Assembly: GCA_022708385.1 (NCBI GenBank)
Contig: JAKIYU010000066.1
Span: 1-10,586, forward strand
Source: Bacteroidota bacterium
Lineage (GTDB): Bacteria > Bacteroidota > Bacteroidia > Bacteroidales > PXBB01
Reading direction: 5' to 3'
DNA length: 10,586 nt
Shown here in pieces: positions 6,465 through 10,586 of the stretch (its first letter is position 1; each line of letters begins with the position of its first letter). Below the pieces are notes generated by a model that was not told the DNA's origin, made no database searches, and saw only the letters and a list, made by a program, of their open reading frames with translations. The position numbers and the translations under genes were made by a program.

Positions 6465-7469
6465 TTAGGCACTTATACACACATTCCCGCAATGCTTTTT
6501 CACGCGTGTCGTGTGGGCAAAGCCTTTCATTTTGCGCGTCCCATAGCAGTATCCCAGTTTCAGCTCAGGGTCGGCAAAGGCAAAGGAACCTCCGGCACCT
6601 GTCATGCCAAAAGCCTTTTCGGATGTGCCAAAAGAGAAATTAGGCGATGGCTTGCGGAAGCCAAACCGGTAAAACATCGGAATGCCCAGAAGGCGGGCCT
6701 TGTTATGGTCAGGCATGATTATTCCTGGGGCTGTTATTTCGTCGTAAAAATATTGGGCGAGGCTGCGTTGCAGGGTGTCGGTATGTTTGAAAAGTTCATT
6801 GAGATAAAGTCCTCCGGAATACAGTTGGTAGGCCTGCTGTGTGCCGGGCTCCCAGTAGGTTTTCTGATTTTCGAGAATATGCCTGATGTAAACCGTATCG
6901 TTTATATGTTTTATACGGATGTTTTTATCGAACATGGGAATACCCGATTGATGCGTGAGCAAATGGTTTATGGTTATAGTTTCTTTGCCTTTGTTTGAAA
7001 AGCCCTGCCAATAGGTGCCCACTTTGTCATCCAGTTTGAAAAGTTCCTGCGATATGCCAATGACTGTGGTCATGGCTGCAATACCTTTAGAGGCAGAAAA
7101 AAGCAGCACAAGTGTGTTTTCATCCCACTTTTGTTTAAATTTCTTATCTCTGTAGCCGCCATAGAGATTAACAACTATGGTGTCGTTCAGATAGACTGAA
7201 AGCGCTGCCCCTTTTTCACCCCGTTCAGCAAAATTCACTGCAAAAATATCTTTTACCTCTTCAAACCCCGGGGCAACATAGCCACTGATGCAGGAGGAAG
7301 GATTTTTTCTCAATAACCTTTCAGAGGTATTGCAGGAGAGTAGTATAAACGCGCTAAGAGTAACAATGAGGGTTGTTCTTACAAGGCGCTTACTAGAACG
7401 CTGAAAAAAAAGATGCGGTTTTTTAGAAATGTAAAACGTCACCTTTGCGCAGAAATCCACGGAATCCAT
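6465..7469 (-). CDS. Serine hydrolase lipoprotein of the beta-lactamase/EstB fold
   Basis: A class C beta-lactamase-fold hydrolase of the EstB/LACTB esterase type. Numbering from the ATG at 7469, a hydrophobic segment ending FILLSC gives a lipobox with Cys46, so it is an inferred lipoprotein. The catalytic SxxK is Ser125-Ala-Ser-Lys128 within LLFSASKGIAA. The WEPGTQQAYQLYSGG stretch (207-221) supplies the second-motif Tyr214. MTGAGGSFAFADP (289-301) stands for the HTG-type third motif, with Met in place of the usual His. Family architecture from GYVAPGFEEVKD to the C-terminus appears complete. The frame can extend to an ATG at 7514, but that would overlap the upstream MBL gene by 92 bp. ATG 7469 (47-bp overlap) and GTG 7442 (20-bp overlap, shorter n-region of the signal) are both plausible. 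Substrate unknown; an ester or a peptidoglycan-related compound is possible. Confidence 0.85.
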   Translation of the reverse strand: MDSVDFCAKVTFYISKKPHLFFQRSSKRLVRTTLIVTLSAFILLSCNTSERLLRKNPSSCISGYVAPGFEEVKDIFAVNFAERGEKGAALSVYLNDTIVVNLYGGYRDKKFKQKWDENTLVLLFSASKGIAAMTTVIGISQELFKLDDKVGTYWQGFSNKGKETITINHLLTHQSGIPMFDKNIRIKHINDTVYIRHILENQKTYWEPGTQQAYQLYSGGLYLNELFKHTDTLQRSLAQYFYDEITAPGIIMPDHNKARLLGIPMFYRFGFRKPSPNFSFGTSEKAFGMTGAGGSFAFADPELKLGYCYGTRKMKGFAHTTRVKKHCGNVCISA

Positions 7470-8187
7470 TATCTGTTGCTTTTTTTTGCCAAAATTCAAA
7501 ATTGTCACTGACATTATCGTGATAATGCCATAAATACGTTTTACACTTAATTTCGGGCTTTAGATGAGTAATATCCTCGTAATGTGCATGAATGACTGAT
7601 TTTTCTGATGAAGTTTCGGCATCGTGAATAATGACCTGTGCTTTTTGATAAACACTTTCCAGGTGCTGTGGCACATAACGTGTGTCGCCGGTAAAATAAA
7701 TGCTTTGATGCCCATCAATGAATAAGCCGTAAACCGGCAGCACATCCCTGATACCGGATACATGAAAAGTCGGGATGAGCTTAAAAGAAAGGGATTCCCA
7801 TATAAAAGTATCCTTAAGGGGTATCACTTCAAAAAAATCATCCAGGGTAAGTGTGCCGTTGAAAATCATTCCAAGCCCTGCTTTAAGCGAATTGTTCCAC
7901 AAGGTGTCGATAAACGATTCGTGTATAAATAATTTAATTTTACTTTTTACCTTATCAAAGTATGAATTGAAAGCCAGGTATTCAAGTCCGCCAATGTGGT
8001 CGGTATGAAAGTGCGTTATATAAACAGCATCTATATCTTTGTATGTCAAACCGTTTTCAGACAAAGAAAAACGTACATCACTGCCGGCATCCATAAGCAT
8101 GTTTTTTCCCTGCTCGCTGATAATGGCGTTAGCATGATAATTCTTTAAACAAAAAGCGGAACCTGTTCCGATAAATTGAATCTTCAC
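7423..8187 (-). CDS. MBL-fold metallohydrolase (RNase Z-like)
   Basis: A 254-residue metallo-beta-lactamase-fold enzyme. The two-metal site is intact: THFHTDHIGG gives His59, His61, Asp63 and His64; His142 lies in PTFHVSG; Asp168 in YFTGDTR bridges the metals; and a late His is supplied by WHYHD (221-224). The N-terminus MKIQFIGTGSAF and the IIHDAE element at 186-191 resemble RNase Z/ElaC and the phosphodiesterases related to it. However, I do not see a clear exosite insertion for tRNA, so a tRNA 3'-end role is not claimed. The start codon is GTG (8187-8185), with a stop 8 codons upstream in frame and no ATG between. A promoter box lies just ahead. The 3' end overlaps the serine hydrolase gene, which suggests co-transcription. 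Confidence 0.88.
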   Translation of the reverse strand: MKIQFIGTGSAFCLKNYHANAIISEQGKNMLMDAGSDVRFSLSENGLTYKDIDAVYITHFHTDHIGGLEYLAFNSYFDKVKSKIKLFIHESFIDTLWNNSLKAGLGMIFNGTLTLDDFFEVIPLKDTFIWESLSFKLIPTFHVSGIRDVLPVYGLFIDGHQSIYFTGDTRYVPQHLESVYQKAQVIIHDAETSSEKSVIHAHYEDITHLKPEIKCKTYLWHYHDNVSDNFEFWQKKATDNGFRGFLRKGDVLHF

Positions 8188-8209
8188 CTGTAAAACCGAA
8201 TTTATTTAG

Positions 8210-8217
8210 CAAAGATA
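8210..8217 (-). promoter_or_regulatory. Bacteroidota-type -7 box for the MBL gene
   Basis: On the minus strand TATCTTTG (8217 to 8210) fits TAnnTTTG. It ends 22 nt before the GTG start, which leaves a leader of roughly 15 nt. That short spacing also supports the GTG as the real start. No good -33 match was seen. Confidence 0.65.
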
Positions 8218-8267
8218 GTAAATAGCTTGTTTAAAATCGAAACATCGATGAAAATGAATTAAAAACA

Positions 8268-9389
8268 TTATCTTGTCAGATTAAAAGGAATAAGTACTTC
8301 GGTGGCTCCCATGCCGAATTTCTTAAACGGCGCATCCTGTATCTTCACACCGGGATAGCTCTCGTTAATGGCTTTGTGTATCTCTTCCTTAAGCCTTCCC
8401 TGTCCTACACCATGGATAAAAGTAATTTTTTTGAATTTGTGAACGATGGCGGCATCCAGGCATTTGGCAAAATAATCGAGTTGCAGGTTCAGCTTGTCGT
8501 GGTTGCCCATTTTTACACTATCGTCGGTAAGCTGTTCAATGTGTAGGTCCACCTCAGCAATAAAGGGTGCCACAATATGTTTCTTTGGCAATGTGTCGAC
8601 AGCGCTTTCTCCATGTGTCATTTCTTTAATGTTCCTGACAGGGATGGGGTTAATTTTTTCAGCTATCCATTGCTCTTCAGGCCAAATCTCCGGTTGCACT
8701 TCCTCAAAAAAAGAAAGCAGGATGCTTCTGCTTTCCGTGAGCGATGAATAGGCAAAAGCACCTTCTCTGAAATAGCGGCCGGCTTTAAGTGTCAGTTCGT
8801 TGTCGAGAGGGGGCTTAATCAGGCCGGTCTCAGCGTAATATATTGCTTGGATTTTGATACATTCCCACTGTACCAATACAGCTATGGATACTTCTTTTAA
8901 GAACATGCGGGAATAGGGAGGACAGGCATCGTAAGTAAGGGCATGCCATGTGTCATCATATTTGCAATATACAGCATACAACAGGTCTGTTGCTGTGTGA
9001 TTGATAAGCCCGATACAGATTTCTTTGCCCGGAATATCCTCTTTATCCTTTGGCTCAAGATACAGGTAAACACCTTCTTTTTTCTTATCAGGTATAGAAA
9101 TTGGAAAAATAATGTTTTCTTCCGTGTCCTCTTTATCAGGTTCATGCGCTGTCTCTATATAAGCAGGTGGCGTATTCTCGTTTTGGGGGATTGTGCTTTG
9201 AGAAGCTTTCGGTGCATCATCCGCAGATGGTTTTACGGGTAGAATTTTCACCAGTTCGTTAACAGGAACAGGTATTTCGAAACCTTCCTCAATTTCAACA
9301 CTTGCCAGACGGGCATTGATAAATCCGCGTATTATACCGGTTCTTTTTTCATTTAAAAAGCTGACCTTATCGCCTTCCTGTAAAAACAT
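8268..9389 (-). CDS. DUF2027 and Smr domain protein
   Basis: A 373-residue protein from the ATG at 9389. An N-terminal small beta domain (about 2-54, FLQEGDKVSFLNEKRTGIIRG in two parts) is followed by an acidic, Pro-rich linker (56-95), the DUF2027 middle region (about 105-240), and a C-terminal Smr domain (about 275-371). The Smr part shows the conserved DLH in VDLHIEQL (280-287) and the glycine loop FIHGVGQGRLKEEI (324-337); such domains in MutS2 and related proteins bind or cut branched DNA or RNA. The layout is typical of the Bacteroidota, where its role is not established. A longer start at 9413 is rejected because that ATG lies inside the promoter box; the ATG at 9389 has a GGGGG-containing purine run just ahead. 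Probably cytoplasmic. Confidence 0.88.
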   Translation of the reverse strand: MFLQEGDKVSFLNEKRTGIIRGFINARLASVEIEEGFEIPVPVNELVKILPVKPSADDAPKASQSTIPQNENTPPAYIETAHEPDKEDTEENIIFPISIPDKKKEGVYLYLEPKDKEDIPGKEICIGLINHTATDLLYAVYCKYDDTWHALTYDACPPYSRMFLKEVSIAVLVQWECIKIQAIYYAETGLIKPPLDNELTLKAGRYFREGAFAYSSLTESRSILLSFFEEVQPEIWPEEQWIAEKINPIPVRNIKEMTHGESAVDTLPKKHIVAPFIAEVDLHIEQLTDDSVKMGNHDKLNLQLDYFAKCLDAAIVHKFKKITFIHGVGQGRLKEEIHKAINESYPGVKIQDAPFKKFGMGATEVLIPFNLTR

Positions 9390-9406
9390 TTTACCCCCTT
9401 TTTTTA

Positions 9407-9414
9407 CAAACATA
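9407..9414 (-). promoter_or_regulatory. Bacteroidota-type -7 box for the DUF2027-Smr gene
   Basis: On the minus strand TATGTTTG (9414 to 9407) matches TAnnTTTG. It ends 17 nt before the ATG at 9389, so transcription would begin about 10 nt ahead of that ATG and downstream of the ATG at 9413. This decides the start codon. The very short leader contains AAGGGGG, which may serve as a ribosome binding site. Confidence 0.6.
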
Positions 9415-9478
9415 CATAATTTTTGTTTAATGAAAAGAAATTAAAGTGTTAAGTTTACAGGCGTAATTTAACAGCGCA

Positions 9479-10402
9479 TTGAAACCGAATTTAACAATCA
9501 CTTCAAAAGGCTATTTTTTTGCACTCATGGCCACTGTCATGGGTTCGTTGGTGTATATTTTCAGCAAGGCCGCTCTTAACGAAGTAAGCCTGCCGCAATT
9601 TGGTGTTTACTGGTTCATGATGGGGATTATTTGGAACAGCCTTTATGCTTTACGCAAAAAAGAAAACAGGTCGTGGCCTGTTCTACCCAAAACAACCCTG
9701 AAAGTATTATTTCTTCTGGGGCTTATTGAAATAGTGGCAACTTCTACATTATATGGGGCTATTTTTGTGGCTTACGATGCTTCAGTGCCTTCTTTTCTGC
9801 GTAATCTTGAATTTATTTTTGTAGGCATTCTTGGTGTTGTTTTGTTAAAGGAACGCTTTAATTATATTGAAATTGCGGGTGTGGTGCTCACTATAGGTGG
9901 AGCCATGATTATAAGCTACCAGAGAGGCCTTACCTTAAAAACTTATTTTACCGGTGCTTCCGGCTTGATGCTTATTTCTTCCATTTCGTATGCCACCCGC
10001 ACCATTATTGCCAAAAAACATATCGCTGTCGTTTCTCCCACCTTACTGGCTATAAACAGAGCTGTTTTTATTTTTTCTTTTTCTTTATTAGCCCTTGTTT
10101 TAATGGGGTATAATCTAAACATTTCCCTGACTGCATTTGTCAATATTGCTTTGGGGGCATTTTTTGGCCCTTTTCTTACGTCCACATCCCAGTACAGTGC
10201 TCTGAAATACCTCGAGGCCTCAAGGGCTGCCGTTATTCAAAGCGCAACACCTTTACTCGTGCTGGTGGCCGGTTATTTTTACCTGGGTACGCTGCCTTTT
10301 TTATACCAGCTCATTGGTGGCATTTTCACAATTATCGGAACCATTATTCTGGTGGTGGGGAATGAAATCAGAAAGGTTTTGCACCATAGGCCTCATCCTT
10401 AG
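9479..10402 (+). CDS. EamA/DMT-superfamily transporter
   Basis: A drug/metabolite-type carrier of the inner membrane, 307 residues, with two EamA repeats (about 10-145 and 152-297) and about ten membrane segments. The first repeat ends with the usual FLRNLEFIFVGILGVVLLKERFNYIEIAGVVLTIGG pattern (within 105-140): an acidic Glu beside the helix, a K-E-R-F-N loop, then a glycine-rich helix. The second repeat has the matching YLEASRAAVIQSATPLLV segment at 244-261. The substrate is unknown; relatives move amino acids, nucleotide precursors and other metabolites. The start is TTG at 9479, since an in-frame stop lies shortly upstream and the next ATG (9527) would cut into the first helix. The last codons (Pro-His-Pro-stop) are part of a hexamer repeat. 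It is divergent from the DUF2027-Smr gene and convergent with purA. Confidence 0.88.
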   Translation: MKPNLTITSKGYFFALMATVMGSLVYIFSKAALNEVSLPQFGVYWFMMGIIWNSLYALRKKENRSWPVLPKTTLKVLFLLGLIEIVATSTLYGAIFVAYDASVPSFLRNLEFIFVGILGVVLLKERFNYIEIAGVVLTIGGAMIISYQRGLTLKTYFTGASGLMLISSISYATRTIIAKKHIAVVSPTLLAINRAVFIFSFSLLALVLMGYNLNISLTAFVNIALGAFFGPFLTSTSQYSALKYLEASRAAVIQSATPLLVLVAGYFYLGTLPFLYQLIGGIFTIIGTIILVVGNEIRKVLHHRPHP

Positions 10403-10430
10403 CCTTAGCCTCAGCCTCAGCCTTAACCTA
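10391..10430. repeat. Hexanucleotide tandem repeat CCTYAG, about 6.7 units
   Basis: The successive units are CCTCAT, CCTTAG, CCTTAG, CCTCAG, CCTCAG, CCTTAA and a partial CCTA. The first two units encode the last residues and the stop of the EamA gene. The rest fills the 29-bp gap up to the purA stop codon (10432-10434, opposite strand). In the transporter frame the units read Pro-His, Pro-stop, Pro-stop, Pro-Gln, Pro-Gln, Pro-stop, so several backup stops follow. No hairpin with a T run is present, so it is not an obvious terminator. Confidence 0.8.
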
Positions 10431-10431
10431 A

Positions 10432-10586
10432 TTAATCAACATATCTCACAATGGTTTGCTCTCTGTCCGGTCCAACAGAAACAATTTTTATCGGCACGCC
10501 CAATTCTTCTTCAAGAAAAGTTAAATAAGCATTGAACTCTTCAGGAAATTCATCTTCCGATTTCATTTTTGTCATGTCTGTTTTCC
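10432..10586 (-). CDS. purA: Adenylosuccinate synthase, C-terminal end (5' partial)
   Basis: The minus strand from the window edge encodes 50 residues and a TAA stop at 10434-10432. The first full codon is Lys of KTDMTKM (preceded by the last two bases of a codon, GG, consistent with the family's Trp), and the protein ends GVPIKIVSVGPDREQTIVRYVD in two parts (29-38 and 39-50). VGPDRxQTI is the highly conserved closing motif of PurA, which joins IMP and aspartate using GTP in the first step of AMP synthesis. The stretch SEDEFPEEFNAYLTFLEEELG fits the same family's final helices. The N-terminal 85-90% lies outside the window. It is convergent with the EamA gene. Confidence 0.9.
   Translation of the reverse strand, partial: KTDMTKMKSEDEFPEEFNAYLTFLEEELGVPIKIVSVGPDREQTIVRYVD

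Noticed and set aside
6428..6998. Plus-strand frames opposite the serine hydrolase
   Set aside because: They are shadows of the coding strand with composition unlike a real protein.
8236..8249. Hairpin ATCGA/TCGAT followed by TTTT on the minus strand, as terminator of the DUF2027-Smr gene
   Set aside because: The stem is only 5 bp with a short T run; too weak to call, though its position after the stop is right.
9450..9457. TAAGTTTA as a promoter box for the EamA gene
   Set aside because: It lacks the final G of TAnnTTTG and the upstream TTG is about 24 bp away, longer than the usual spacing.
10314..10535. A 73-codon plus-strand frame reading through the hexamer repeat as Leu-Ser repeats
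   Set aside because: It overlaps the EamA gene in another frame and the purA end on the other strand; the Leu-Ser run is just the hexamer translated.
1..10586. CRISPR array, insertion sequence, phage or defence genes
   Set aside because: No regularly spaced repeats, transposase motifs or known defence domains were seen; every long gene has a housekeeping or common accessory family.

Overview
The window looks like ordinary housekeeping chromosome from a member of the Bacteroidota. Three independent signs point there: an esterase ending in a type IX secretion (Por) sorting domain, four promoter-like boxes of the Bacteroidota form TAnnTTTG placed just ahead of genes, and long S16 and DUF2027-Smr proteins of the kind typical of that phylum. 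Intergenic DNA is AT-rich and most starts lack a clear Shine-Dalgarno sequence, which also fits. I cannot name a genus. No mobile element, phage gene, CRISPR array, tRNA or rRNA was seen.

Left part, + strand (1-4210): the 3' part of a secreted PHB-depolymerase/feruloyl-esterase-like hydrolase; smpB (trans-translation) closed by a strong intrinsic terminator; a gene-poor stretch of about 630 bp (1300-1927) holding inverted repeats and a doubtful 99-codon frame; then a tight cluster rpsP - rimM - trmN6 - rseC-like behind one promoter. The first three of these serve ribosome assembly and tRNA modification. The fourth is a redox-type membrane protein that does not obviously belong with them.

Middle part, - strand (4216-9389, read right to left): a DUF2027-Smr protein, an MBL-fold metallohydrolase with a GTG start, a beta-lactamase-fold serine hydrolase lipoprotein overlapping it, and a CPA2-type cation/proton antiporter with two UspA-like cytoplasmic domains. 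The antiporter meets the rseC-like gene tail to tail with only 5 bp between stop codons.

Right part: an EamA/DMT transporter (+, TTG start) facing the last 50 codons of purA (adenylosuccinate synthase, -), which runs off the window end. A hexanucleotide tandem repeat fills the short gap between the two stops and also forms the end of the transporter gene.

I found no convincing undescribed multi-gene system. The items most worth a second look are the structured repeat-like DNA ahead of rpsP, the hexamer repeat carrying in-frame stops, the rseC-like gene away from any rnf genes, and several start-codon corrections.
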